Source of the DNA: Mastigias papua
Lineage: Eukaryota > Cnidaria > Scyphozoa > Rhizostomeae > Mastigiidae
Length of the DNA stretch: 64,000 nt
Reading direction: 5' to 3'
NCBI GenBank assembly: GCA_964019165.1
Contig: OZ025270.1
Span: 13,344,159-13,408,158 of the forward strand
Shown: piece after piece, positions 43,029-58,268 of the stretch
Layout of the letters: each line of letters opens with the position of its first letter
How positions within the stretch are numbered: the stretch's first letter is position 1
Notes under the pieces: model-generated
Seen by the model: only the letters and a program-made list of their open reading frames with translations
The model's database searches: none
Told to the model about the DNA's origin: nothing
Translations under genes and position numbers: made by a program

Positions 43029-46000
43029 ATGTTATGGAGCTAAGACATACGTACTTATAGTGATTGTAGGCCTTGCGTAGTATGTTCTGTTTTGACACAT
43101 GCAAAAGCACTTTAAAGCTGTATATAGTGTAAAAACGCAGACTAAGGCTAATTTGAGTAGGAAACATTTGCTAAACTACTGGCATCGGTGCAACTATAGA
43201 TGTAAAATATATTATTGGTGCATGAGGCTGACGCACTTCTACTCAATTTCAATCATATAGCAGTATATGCATATATTGTGATTACTTGTGATGGGCCTAA
43301 AATAAGTATGTGTGCAAAGTCTGACAATACAGCAATGACGACAGATCTGATGGTCATATGATATTATAAATGCTAGATTGACTGTGGAAATATGCTTAGA
43401 TTATGTTATGGAGCTATGACACACGTACTTATAGTGATTGTAGGTCTTGCATAGTATTTTCTGTTTTGACACATGTAAAGCACTGTAAAGCTGTATATGG
43501 TGTAACAACGCAGACTAAGGCTAATTTGAGTAGGAAACATTGGCTAAACTACTGGCATCGGTGCAACTATAGATGCAAAAGATGTTTGGTGCATGCGATT
43601 TGGTGCATACACTTCCACTCAATTTCAATCATATAGCAGTATATGCATATATTGTGATTACTTGTGATGGGCCTAAAATACGTATGTGTGCAATGTCTGA
43701 CAATACAGCAATGACGACAGATCTGATGGTCATATGATATTATAAATGCTAGATTGACTGTAGAAATATGCTTAGATTATGTTTTGGAGCTATGACACAC
43801 GTACTTATAGTGATTGTAGGCCTTGCATAGTACTGTCATTTTTCCGACATGTAAAGCACTTGAATGCTATATATAGTGTAAAACCACAGACTAAGGCTAA
43901 TTTGAGTAGGAAACATTTGCTAAACTACTGGCATCGGTGCAACTATAGATGTAAAATATATTATTGGTGCATGAGACTGACGCACTTCTACTCAATTTCA
44001 ATCATATAGCAGTATATGCATATATTGTGATTACTTGTGATGGGCCTAAACCATGTATGTGTGCAAAGTCTGACAATACAGTAATGACGACAGATTTGAT
44101 GGTCATATGATATTATAAATGCTAGATTAACTGTAGAAATATGCTTAGAATATGTTTTGCAGCTATGACACACGTACTTATAGTGATTGTAGGCCTTGCA
44201 TAGTATTGTCAGTTTTGCGACATGTAAAGCACTTTAAAGCTCTATATAGTGTAAAAACACAGACTAAGGCTAATGTGAGTAGGAAACATTGGCTAAACTA
44301 CTGGCATCGGTGCAACTATAGATGTAAAAGATGTTTGGTGCATGCGATTGACGCACTTCTACTCAATTTCAATCATATAGCAGTCTATGCATATATTGTG
44401 ATTACTTGTGATGGGCCTAAAATAAGTATGTGTGCAAAGTCTGACAATACAGCAATGACGACAGATCTGATGGTCATATGATATTATAAATGCTAGATTG
44501 ACTGTAGAAATATGCTTAGATTATGTTTTGGAGCTATGACACACGTACATATAGTGATTGTACGTCTTGCATAGTATTTTCTGTTTTGACACATGTAAAG
44601 CACTGTAAAGCTGTATATAGTGTAAAAACGCAGACTAAGGCTAATTTGAGTAGGAAACATTGGCTAAACTACTGGCATCGGTGCAACTATAGATGCAAAA
44701 GATGTTTGGTGCATGCGATTTGGTGCATACACTTCCACTCAATTTCAATCATATAGCAGTATATGCATATATTGTGATTACTTGTGATGGGCCTAAAATA
44801 CGTATGTGGGCAATGTCTGACAATGCAGCAATGACGACAGATCTGATGGTCATATGATATTATAAATGCTAGATTGACTGTAGAAATATGCTTAGATTAT
44901 GTTTTGGAGCTATGACACACGTACTTATAGTGATTGTAGGCCTTGCATAGTACTGTCATTTTTCCGACATGTAAAGCACTTTAATGCTATATATAGTGTA
45001 AAACCACAGACTAAGGCTAATTTGAGTAGGAAACATTGGCTAAACTACTGGCATCGGTGCAACTATAGATGTAAAAGATGTTTGGTGCATGCGATTGACG
45101 CACTTCTACTCAATTTCAATCATATAGCAGTCTATGCATATATTGTGATTACTTGTGATGGGCCTAAAATAAGTATGTGTGCAAAGTCTGACAATACAGC
45201 AATGACGACAGATCTGATGGTCATATGATATTATAAATGCTAGATTGACTGTAGAAATATGCTTAGATTATGTTTTGGAGCTATGACACACGTACTTATA
45301 GTGATTGTAGGCCTTGCGTAGTATTTTCTGTTTTGACACATGCACAAGCACTTTAAAGCTGTATACAGTATAAAAACACAGACTAAGGCTAATTTGAGTA
45401 GGAAACATTTGCTAAACTACTGGCATCGGTGCACCTATAGATGTAAAATATATTATTGGTGCATGAGGCTGACGCACTTCTACTCAATTTCAATCATATA
45501 GCAGTATATGCATATATTGTGATTACTTGTGATGGGCCTAAAATAAGTATGTGTGCAAAGTATGACAATACAGCAATGACGACAGATCTGATGGTCATAT
45601 GATATTATAAATGCTAGATTGTCTGTGGAAATATGCTTAGATTATGTTATGGAGCTATGACACACGTACTTATAGTGATTGTAGGTCTTGCATAGTATTT
45701 TCTGTTTTGACACATGTAAAGCACTGTAAAGCTGTATATAGTGTAAAAACGCAGACTAAGGCTAATTTGAGTAGGAAACATTGGCTAAACTACTGGCATC
45801 GGTGCAACTATAGATGCAAAAGATGTTTGGTGCATGCGATTTGGTGCATACACTTCCACTCAATTTCAATCATATAGCAGTCTATGCATATATTGTGATT
45901 ACTTGTGATGGGCCTAAAATAAGTATGTGTGCAAAGTCTGACAATACAGCAATGACGACAGATCTGATGGTCATATGATATTATAAATGCTAGAATGACT

Positions 46001-47510
46001 GTAGACATATGTTTAGATTCTGATTTGGAGCTTTGAGACACGTTCTTACAGTGATTGTAGGCCTTGCATAGTATTGTGAGTTGTGCGACATGTAAAGCAC
46101 TTTAATGCTATATATAGTGTAAAACCACAGACTAAGGCTAATTTGAGTAGGAAACATTTGCTAAACTACTGGCATCGGTGCAACTATAGATGTAAAATAT
46201 ATTATTGGTGCATGAGACTGACGCACTTCTACTCAATTTCAATCATATAGCAGTCTATGCATATATTGTGATTACTTGTGATGGGCCTAAACCATGTATG
46301 TGTGCAAAGTCTGACAATACAGCAATGACGACAGATTTGATGGTCATATGATATTATAAATGCTAGATTAACTGTAGAAATATGCTTAGAATATGTTTTG
46401 CAGCTATGACACACGTACTTATAGTGATTGTAGGCCTTGCATAGTATTGTCAGTTTTGCGACATGTAAAGCACTTTAAAGCTGTATATAGTGTAAAAACA
46501 CAGACTAAGGCTAATTTGAGTAGGAAACATTGGCTAAACTACTGGCATCGGTGCAACTATAGATGTAAAAGATGTTTGGTGCATGCGATTGACGCACTTC
46601 TACTCAATTTCAATCATATAGCAGTCTATGCATATATTGTGATTACTTGTGATGGGCCTAAAATAAGTATGTGTGCAAAGTCTGACAATACAGCAATGAC
46701 GACAGATCTGATGGTCATATGATATTATAAATGCTAGATTGACTGTGGAAATATGCTTAGATTATGTTATGGAGCTATGACACACGTACTTATAGTGATT
46801 GTAGGTCTTGCATAGTATTTTCTGTTTTGACACATGTAAAGCCCAGTAAAGCTGTATATAGTGTTAAAACACAGACTAAGGCTAATTTGAGTAGGAAACA
46901 TTGGCTAAACTACTGGCATCGGTGCAACTATAGATGCAAAAGATGTTTGGTGCATGCGATTTGGTGCATACACTTCCACTCAATTTCAATCATATAGCAG
47001 TATATGCATATATTGTGATTACTTGTGATGGGCCTAAAGTACGTATGTGTGCAAAGTCTGACAATACAGCAATGACGACAGATCTGATGGTCATATGATA
47101 TTATAAATGCAAGATGTAATGTAGAAATATGTTTAGATTCTGATTTGGAGCTTTGAGACACGTTCTTACAGTGATTGTAGGCCTTGCATAGTATTGTGAG
47201 TTGTGCGACATGTAAAGCACTTTAAAGCTGTATATAGTGTAAAAACACAGACTAAGGCTAATTTGAGTAGGAAACATTGGCTAAACTACTGGCATCGGTG
47301 CAACTATAGATGTAAAAGATGTTTGGTGCATGCGATTGACGCACTTCCACTCAATTTCAATCATATAGCAGTATATGCATATAATGTGATTACTTGTAAT
47401 GGGCCTAAAATAAGTATGTGTGCAAAGTTTGACAATACAGCAATGACGACAGATCTGATGGTCATATGATATTATAAATGCTAGATTGACTGTAGAAATA
47501 AGCTTAGATT
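43029..47510 (+). repeat. Trimer/hexamer higher-order repeat in the satellite
   Basis: Monomers starting at 43403, 44523, 45644 and 46764 share a diagnostic change (GCGATTTGGTGCATACACTT), giving a 1,120-bp trimer period. Markers in other positions repeat only every sixth monomer: TATTATTGGTGCATGAGGCT at 43029 and 45270, TTAACTGTAGAAATATGCTT at 44152 and 46393. The hexamer period is therefore 2,241 bp, about two copies. Confidence 0.85.
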
Positions 47511-50500
47511 ATTTTTTGGAGCTATGACACACGTACTTATAGTGATTGTAGGCCTAGCATAGTATTGTCAGTTTTGCGAAATGTAAAGCACTTTAAAGCT
47601 GTATATAGTGTAAAAATACAGACTAAGGCTTATTTGAGTAGGAAACATTGGCTAAACTACTGGCATCGGTGCAACAATAGATGTAAAAGATGTTTGGTGC
47701 ATGCGATTGACGCACTTGCACTCAATTTCAATCATATAGCAGTATATGCATATAATGTGATTACTTGTAATGGGCCTAAAATAAGTATGTGTGCACAGTC
47801 TGACAATACAGCAATGACGACAGATCTGATGGTCATATGATATTATAAATGCTAGATTGACTGTAGAAATATGCTTAGATTATGTTTTGCAGCTATGACA
47901 CACGTACTTATAGTGATTGTAGGCCTTGCATAGTATTGTCAGTTTTGCGACATGTAAGGCACTTTAATGCTATATATAGTGTAAACCCACAGACTAAGGC
48001 TAATTTGAGTAGGAAACATTGGCTAAACTACTGGCATCGGTGCAACTATAGATGTAAAAGATGTTTGGTGCATGCGATTGACGCACTTCCACTCAATTTC
48101 AATCATATAGCAGTATATGCATATAATGTGATTACTTGTAATAGGCCTAAAATAAGTATGTGTGCAAAGTCTGACAATACAGCAATGACGACAGATCTGA
48201 TGGTCATATGATATTATAAATGCTAGATTGACTGTAGAAATATGCTTAGATTATGTTTTGGAGCTATGACACACGTACTTATAGTGATTGTAGGCCTTGC
48301 ATAGTATTGTCAGTTTTGCGACGTGTAAAGCACTTTAATGCTATATATAGTGTAAAAACACAGACTAAGGCTAATTTGAGTAGGAAACATTGGCTAAACT
48401 ACTGGCATCGGAGCAACTATAGATGTAAAAGATGTTTGGTGCATGCGATTGACGCACTTGCACTCAATTTCAATCATATAGCAGTATATGCATATAATGT
48501 GATTACTTGTAATGGGCCTAAAATAAGTATGTGTGCAAAGTCTGACAATACAGCAATGACGACAGATCTGATGGTCATATGATATTATAAATGCTAGATT
48601 GACTGTAGAAATATGCTTAGATTATGTTTTGGAGCTATGACACACGTTCTTACAGTGATTGTAGGCCTTGCATAGTATTGTCAGTTTTGCGACGTGTAAA
48701 GCACTTTAATGCTATATATAGTGTAAAAACACAGACTAAGGCTAATTTGGGTAGGAAACATTGGCTAAAGTACTGGCATCGGTGCAACTATAGATGTAAA
48801 AGATGTTTGGTGCATGCGATTGACGCACTTCCACTCAATTTCAATCATATAGCAGTATATGCATATAATGTGATTACTTGTAATGGGCCTAAAATAAGTA
48901 TGTGTACAAAGTCTGACAATGCAGCAATGACGACAGATCTGATGGTCATATGATATTATAAATGCTAGATTGACTGTAGAAATATGCTTAGATTATGATT
49001 TGGAGCTTTGAGACACGTACTTATAGTGAGTGTAGGCCTAGCATAGTATTGTCAGTTTTCCGACATGTAAAGCACTTTAAAGCTATATATAGTGTAAAAA
49101 CACAGACTAAGGCTAATTTGAGTAGGAAACATTGGCTAAACTACTGGCATCGGTGCAACTATAGATGTAAAAGATGTTTGGTGCATGCGATTGACGCACT
49201 TGCACTCAAGTTCAATCATATAGCAGTATATGCATATAATGTGATTACTTGTAATGGGCCTAAAATAAGTATGTGTGCAAAGTCTGACAATACAGCAATG
49301 ACGACAGATCTAATGGTCATATGATATTATAATTGCTAGATTGACTGTAGAAATATGCTTAGATTATGTTTTGGAGCTATGACACACGTACTTATAGTGA
49401 TTGTAGGCCTTGCATAGTATTGTCAGTTTTGCAACGTGTAAAGCACTTTAATGCTATATATAGTGTAAAAACACAGACTAAGGCTAATTTGAGTAGGAAA
49501 CATTGGCTAAACTACTGGCATCGGTGCAACTATAGATGTAAAAGATGTTTGGTGCATGCGATTGACGCACTTGCACTCAATTTCAATCATATAGCAGTAT
49601 ATGCATATAATGTGATTACTTGTAATGGGCCTAAAATAAGTATGTGTGCAAAGTCTGACAATACAGCAATGACGAGAGATATGATGGTCATATGATATTA
49701 TAGATGCTAGATTGACTGTAGAGATATGCTTAGATTATGATTTTGTGCTTGGAGACACGTACTTATAGTGATTGTAGGCCTTGCATAGTATTGTCAGGTT
49801 TGCGACATGGAAAGCACTTTAAAGCTCTATATAGTGTAAAAACACAAACTAAGGCTAATGTGAGTAGGAAACATTGGCTAAACTACTGGCATCGGTGCAA
49901 CTATAGATGTAAAAGATGTTTGGTGCATGCGATTTACGCACTTCCACTCAATTTCAATCATATAACAGAATATGCATATAATGTGATTACTTGTAATGGG
50001 CCTAAAATAAGTATGTGTGCAAAGTCTGACAATACAGCAATGACGACAGATGTGATTGTCATATGATATTATAGATGCTAGATTGACTGTAGAAATATGG
50101 TTAGATTATGTTTTGCAGCTATGACACACGTACTTATAGTGATTGTAGGCCTTGCATAGTATTGTCAGTTTTCCGACATGTAAAGCACTTTATTGCTATA
50201 TATAGTGTAAAAACACAGACTAAGGCTAATTTGAGTAGGAAACATTGGCTAAACTACTGGCATCGGAGCAACTATAGATGTAAAAGATGTTTGGTGCATG
50301 CGATTGACGCACTTGCACTCAATTTCAATCATATAGCAGTATATGCATATAATGCGATTACTTGTAATGGGCCTAAAATAAGTATGTGTGCAAAGTCTGA
50401 CAATACAGCAATGACGACAGATATGATGGTCATATGATATTATAAATGCTAGATTCACTGTAGAAATATGCTTAGATTATGTTTTGCAGCTATGACACAC

Positions 50501-53445
50501 GTACTTATAGTGATTGTAGGCCTTGCATAGTATTGTCAGTTTTGCGACATGTAAAGCACTTTAATGCTATATATAGTGTAATAACACAGACTAAGGCTAA
50601 TTTGAGTAGGAAACATTGGCTAAACTACTGGCATCGGTGCAACTATAGATGTAAAAGATGTTTGGTGCATGTGATTGACGCACTTCCACTCAATTTCAAT
50701 CATATAGCAGTATATGCATAGATTGTGATTACTTGTGATGGGCCTAAAATACGTATGTGTGCAAAGTCTGACAATACAGCAATGACGACAGATCTAATGG
50801 TCATATGATATTATAATTGCTAGATTGACTGTAGAAATATGCTTAGATTATGTTTTGGAGCTATGACACACGTACTTATAGTGATTGTAGGCCTTGCATA
50901 GTATTGTCAGTTTTGCAACGTGTAAAGCACTTTAATGCTATATATAGTGTAAAAACACAGACTAAGGCTAATTTGAGTAGGAAACATTGGCTAAACTACT
51001 GGCATCGGTGCAACTATAGATGTAAAAGATGTTTGGTGCATGCGATTGACGCACTTGCACTCAATTTCAATCATATAGCAGTATATGCATATAATGTGAT
51101 TACTTGTAATGGGCCTAAAATAAGTATGTGTGCACAGTCTGACAATACAGCAATGACGACAGATCTGATGGTCATATGATATTATAAATGCTAGATTGAC
51201 TGTAGAAATATGCTTAGATTATGTTTTGCAGCTATGACACACGTACTTATAGTGATTGTAGGCCTTGCATAGTATTGTCAGTTTTGCGACATGTAAGGCA
51301 CTTTAATGCTATATATAGTGTAAACCCACAGACTAAGGCTAATTTGAGTAGGAAACATTGGCTAAACTACTGGCATCGGTGCAACTATAGATGTAAAAGA
51401 TGTTTGGTGCATGCGATTGACGCACTTCCACTCAATTTCAATCATATAGCAGTATATGCATAGATTGTGATTACTTGTGATGGGCCTAAAATACGTATGT
51501 GTGCAAAGTCTGACAATACAGCAATGACGACAGATATGATGGTCATATGATATTATAAATGCTAGATTGACTGTAGAAATATGCTTAGATTATGATTTGG
51601 AGCTTTGAGACACGTACTTATAGTGAGTGTAGGCCTAGCATAGTATTGTCAGTTTTGCGACACGTAAAGCACTTTAATGCTATATATAGTGTAAAAGCAC
51701 AGACTAAGGCTAATTTGAGTAGGAAACATTGGCTAAACTACTGGCATCGGAGCAACTATAGATGTAAAAGATGTTTGGTGCATGCGATTGACGCACTTGC
51801 ACTCAATTTCAATCATATAGCAGTATATGCATATAATGTGATTACTTGTAATGGGCCTAAAATAAGTATGTGTGCAAAGTCTGACAATACAGCAATGACG
51901 ACAGATATGATGGTCATATGATATTATAAATGCTAGATTGACTGTAGAAATATGCTTAGATTATGATTTGTGCTTGGAGACACGTACTTATAGTGATTGT
52001 AGGCCTTGCATAGTATTGTCAGGTTTCCGACATGGAAGGCGCTTTAAAGCTCTATATAGTGTAAAAACACAAACTAAGGCTAATGTGAGTAGGAAACATT
52101 GGCTAAACTACTGGCATCGGTGCAACTATAGAAGTAAAAGATGTTTGGTGCATGCGATTGACGCACTTCCACTCAATTTCAATCATATAGCAGTATATGC
52201 ATATATTGTGATTACTTGTGATGGGCCTAAAATACGTATGTGTGCAACGTTTGACAATACAGCAATGACGACAGATCTGATGGTCATATGATATTATAAA
52301 TGCTAGATTGACTGTAGAAATATGCTTAGATTATGATTTGGAGCTTTGAGACACGTACTTATAGTGAGTGTAGGCCTAGCATAGTATTGTCAGTTTTGCG
52401 ACACGTAAAGCACTGTAAAGCTGTATATAGTGTAAAAACACAGACTAAGGCTAATTTGAGTAGGAAACATTGGCTAAACTACTGGGATCGGTGCAACTAT
52501 AGATGTAAAAGATGTTTGGTGCATGTGATTGACGCACTTCCACTCAATTTCAATCATATAGCAGTATATGCATATAATGTGATTACATGTAATGGGCCTA
52601 AAATACGTATGTGTAAAAAGTCTGACAATACAGCAATGACGACAGATCTAATGTTCATATGATATTATAAATGCTAGAGTGACTGTAGAAATATGCTTAG
52701 ATTATGATTTTGTGCTTGGAGACACGTACTTATAGTGATTGTAGGCCTTGCATAGTATTGTCAGGTTTGCGACATGTAAAGCACTTTATTGCTATATATA
52801 GTGTAAAAACACAAACTAAGGCTAATGTGAGTAGGAAACATTGGCTAAACTACTGGCATCGGTGCAACTATAGAAGTAAAAGATGTTTGGTGCATGCGAT
52901 TGACGCACTTCCACTCAATTTCAATCATATAGCAGTATATGCATATATTGTGATTACTTGTGATGGGCCTAAAATACGTATGTGTGCAAAGTTTGACAAT
53001 ACAGCAATGACGACAGATCTGATGGTCATATGATATTATAAATGCTAGATTGACTGTAGAAATATGCTTAGATTATGATTTGGAGCTTTGAGACACGTAC
53101 TTATAGTGAGTGTAGGCCTAGCATAGTATTGTCAGTTTTGCGACATGTAAAGCACTGTAAAGCTGTATATAGTGTAAAAACACAGACTAAGGCTAATTTG
53201 AGTAGGAAAAATTGGCTAAACTACTGGGATCGGTGCAACTATAGATGTAAAAGATGTTTGGTGCATGTGATTGACGCACTTCCACTCAATTTCAATCATA
53301 TAGCAGTATATGCATATAATGTGATTACATGTAATGGGCCTAAAATACGTATGTGTAAAAAGTCTGACAATACAGCAATGACGACAGATCTAATGTTCAT
53401 ATGATATTATAAATGCTAGAGTGACTGTAGAAATATGCTTAGATT

Positions 53446-56400
53446 ATGATTTTGTGCTTGGAGACACGTACTTATAGTGATTGTAGGCCTTGCATAGTAT
53501 TGTCAGGTTTGCGACATGTAAAGCACTTTATTGCTATATATAGTGTAAAAACACAGACTAAGGCTAATTTGAGTAGGAAACATTGGCTAAACTACTGGCA
53601 TCGGTGCAACTATAGATGTAAAAGATGTTTGGTGCATGTGATTGACGCACTTCCACTCAATTTCAATCATATAGCAGTATATGCATATAATGTGATTACT
53701 TGTAATGGGCCTAAAATAAGTATGTGTGCAAAGTTTGACAATACAGCAATGACGACAGATATGATGGTCATATGATATTATAAATGCTAGATTGACTGTA
53801 GAAATATGCTTAGATTATGATTTTGTGCTTGGAGACACGTACTTATAGTGATTGTAGGCCTTGCATAGTATTGTCAGGTTTGCGACATGGAAGGCGCTTT
53901 AAAGCTCTATATAGTGTAAAAACACAAACTAAGGCTAATGTGAGTAGGAAACATTGGCTAAACTACTGGCATCGGTGCAACTATAGATGTAAAAGATGTT
54001 TGGTGCATGCGATTGACGCACTTCCACTCAATTTCAATCATATAGCAGTATATGCATATATTGTGATTACTTGTGATGGGCCTAAAATACGTATGTGTGC
54101 AAAGTTTGACAATACAGCAATGACGACAGATCTGATGGTCATATGATATTATAAATGCTAGATTGACTGTAGAAATATGCTTAGATTATGATTTGGAGCT
54201 TTGAGACACGTACTTATAGTGAGTGTAGGCCTAACATAGTATTGTCAGTTTTGCGACATGTAAAGCACTGTAAAGCTGTATATAGTGTAAAAACACAGAC
54301 TAAGGCTAATTTGAGTAGGAAACATTGGCTAAACTACTGGGATCGGTGCAACTATAGATGTAAAAGATGTTTGGTGCATGTGATTGACGCACTTCCACTC
54401 AATTTCAATCATATAGCAGTATATGCATATAATGTGATTACATGTAATGGGCCTAAACTACGTATGTGTAAAAAGTCTGACAATACAGCAATGACGACAG
54501 ATCTAATGTTCATATGATATTATAAATGCTAGAGTGACTGTAGAAATATGCTTAGATTATGATTTTGTGCTTGGAGACACGTACTTATAGTGATTGTAGG
54601 CCTTGCATAGTATTGTCAGGTTTGCGACATGTAAAGCACTGTAAAGCTGTATATAGTGTAAAAACACAGACTAAGGCTAATTTGAGTAGGAAACATTGGC
54701 TAAACTACTGGGATCGGTGCAACTATAGATGTAAAAGATGTTTGGTGCATGTGATTGACGCACTTCCACTCAATTTCAATCATATAGCAGTATATGCATA
54801 TAATGTGATTACATGTAATGGGCCTAAAATACGTATGTGTAAAAAGTCTGACAATACAGCAATGACGACAGATCTAATGTTCATATGATATTATAAATGC
54901 TAGAGTGACTGTAGAAATATGCTTAGATTATGATTTTGTGCTTGGAGACACGTACTTATAGTGATTGTAGGCCTTGCATAGTATTGTCAGGTTTGCGACA
55001 TGTAAAGCACTTTATTGCTATATATAGTGTAAAAACACAGACTAAGGCTAATTTGAGTAGGAAACATTGGCTAAACTACTGGCATCGGTGCAACTATAGA
55101 TGTAAAAGATGTTTGGTGCATGTGATTGACGCACTTCCACTCAATTTCAATCATATAGCAGTATATGCATATAATGTGATTACTTGTAATGGGCCTAAAA
55201 TAAGTATGTGTGCAAAGTTTGACAATACAGCAATGACGACAGATATGATGGTCATATGATATTATAAATGCTAGATTGACTGTAGAAATATGCTTAGATT
55301 ATGATTTTGTGCTTGGAGACACGTACTTATAGTGATTGTAGGCCTTGCATAGTATTGTCAGGTTTGCGACATGGAAGGCGCTTTAAAGCTCTATATAGTG
55401 TAAAAACACAAACTAAGGCTAATGTGAGTAGGAAACATTGGCTAAACTACTGGCATCGGTGCAACTATAGAAGTAAAAGATGTTTGGTGCATGCGATTGA
55501 CGCACTTCCACTCAATTTCAATCATATAGCAGTATATGCATATATTGTGATTACTTGTGATGGGCCTAAAATACGTATGTGTGCAAAGTTTGACAATACA
55601 GCAATGACGACAGATCTGATGGTCATATGATATTATAAATGCTAGATTGACTGTAGAAATATGCTTAGATTATGATTTGGAGCTTTGAGACACGTACTTA
55701 TAGTGAGTGTAGGCCTAACATAGTATTGTCAGTTTTGCGACATGTAAAGCACTGTAAAGCTGTATATAGTGTAAAAACACAGACTAAGGCTAATTTGAGT
55801 AGGAAACATTGGCTAAACTACTAGGATCGGTGCAACTATAGATGTAAAAGATGTTTGGTGCATGTGATTGACGCACTTCCACTCAATTTCAATCATATAG
55901 CAGTATATGCATATAATGTGATTACTTGTAATGGGCCTAAAATAAGTATGTGTGCAAAGTTTGACAATACAGCAATGACGACAGATATGATGGTCATATG
56001 ATATTATAAATGCTAGATTGACTGTAGAAATATGCTTAGATTATGATTTTGTGCTTGGAGACACGTACTTATAGTGATTGTAGGCCTAACATAGTATTGT
56101 CAGTTTTGCGACATGTAAAGCACTGTAAAGCTGTATATAGTGTAAAAACACAGACTAAGGCTAATTTGAGTAGGAAACATTGGCTAAACTACTAGGATCG
56201 GTGCAACTATAGATGTAAAAGATGTTTGGTGCATGTGATTGACGCACTTCCACTCAATTTCAATCATATAGCAGTATATGCATATAATGTGATTACTTGT
56301 AATGGGCCTAAAATAAGTATGTGTGCAAAGTTTGACAATACAGCAATGACGACAGATATGATGGTCATATGATATTATAAATGCTAGATTGACTGTAGAA

Positions 56401-57155
56401 ATATGCTTAGATTATGATTTTGTGCTTGGAGACACGTACTTATAGTGATTGTAGGCCTTGCATAGTATTGTCAGGTTTGCGACATGGAAGGCGCTTTAAA
56501 GCTCTATATAGTGTAAAAACACAAACTAAGGCTAATGTGAGTAGGAAACATTGGCTAAACTACTGGCATCGGTGCAACTATAGAAGTAAAAGATGTTTGG
56601 TGCATGCGATTGACGCACTTCCACTCAATTTCAATCATATAGCAGTATATGCATATATTGTGATTACTTGTGATGGGCCTAAAATACGTATGTGTGCAAA
56701 GTTTGACAATACAGCAATGACGACAGATCTGATGGTCATATGATATTATAAATGCTAGATTGACTGTAGAAATATGCTTAGATTATGATTTGGAGCTTTG
56801 AGACACGTACTTATAGTGAGTGTAGGCCTAACATAGTATTGTCAGTTTTGCGACATGTAAAGCACTGTAAAGCTGTATATAGTGTAAAAACACAGACTAA
56901 GGCTAATTTGAGTAGGAAACATTGGCTAAACTACTAGGATCGGTGCAACTATAGATGTAAAAGATGTTTGGTGCATGTGATTGACGCACTTCCACTCAAT
57001 TTCAATCATATAGCAGTATATGCATATAATGTGATTACATGTAATGGGCCTAAAATACGTATGTGTAAAAAGTCTGACAATACAGCAATGACGACAGATC
57101 TAATATTCATATGATATTATAAATGCTAGAGTGACTGTAGAAATATGCTTAGATT
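53446..57155 (+). repeat. Tetramer and trimer duplications in the satellite
   Basis: The three-monomer string at 53446-54558 recurs at 54930-56042, offset 1,484 bp (four monomers). The pair at 55301-56042 recurs from 56414, offset 1,113 bp (three monomers). Copies in this block differ by very few bases, so the amplification is recent. Two or three monomers here carry TACTAGGATCGG, a stop in the otherwise open frame. Confidence 0.8.
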
Positions 57156-58268
57156 ATGATTTTGTGCTTGGAGACACGTACTTATAGTGATTGTAGGCCT
57201 TGCATAGTATTGTCAGGTTTGCGACATGGAAAGCACTTTAAAGCTCTATATAGTGTAAAAACACAAACTAAGGCTAATGTGAGTAGGAAACATTGGCTAA
57301 ACTACTGGCATTGGTGCAACTATAGATGTAAAAGATGTTTGGTGCATGCGATTTACGCACTTCCACTCAATTTCAATCATATAGCAGAATATGCCTATAA
57401 TGTGATTACTTGTAATGGGCCTAAAATAAGTATGTGTGCAAAGTCTGACAATACAGCAATGACGACAGATGTGATGGTCATATGATATTATAGATGCTAG
57501 ATTGACTGTAGAAATATGCTTAGATTATGTTTTGCAGCTATGACACACGTACTTATAGTGATTGTAGGCCTTGCATAGTATTGTCAGTTTTCCGACATGT
57601 AAAGCACTTTATTGCTATATATAGTGTAAAAACACAGACTAAGGCTAATTTGAGTAGGAAACATTGGCTAAACTACTGGCATCGGAGCAACTATAGATGT
57701 AAAAGATGTTTGGTGCATGCGATTGACGCACTTCCACTCAATTTCAATCATATAGCAGTATATGCATATAATGCGATTACTTGTAATGGGCCTAAAATAA
57801 GTATGTGTGCAAAGTCTGACAATACAGCAATGACGACAGATCTAATGGTCATATGATATTATAAATGCTAGATTGACTGTAGAAATATGTTTAGATTCTG
57901 ATTTGGAGCTTTGAGACACGTACTTATAGTGAGTGTAGGCATAGCATAGTATTGTCACTTTTGCGACATGTAAAGCACGTTAATGCTATATATAGTGTAA
58001 TAACACAGACTAAGGCTAATTTGAGTAGGAAACATTGGCTAAACTACTGGCATCGGTGCAACTATAGATGTAAAAGATGTTTGGTGCATGCGATTGACGC
58101 ACTTCCACTCAATTTCAATCATATAGCAGTATATGCATATACTGTGATTACTTGTAATGGGCCTAAAATAAGTATGTGTGCAAGGTCTGACAATACAGCA
58201 ATGACGACAGATATGATGGTCATATGAGATTATAAATGCTAGATTGACTGTAGAAATATGCTTAGATT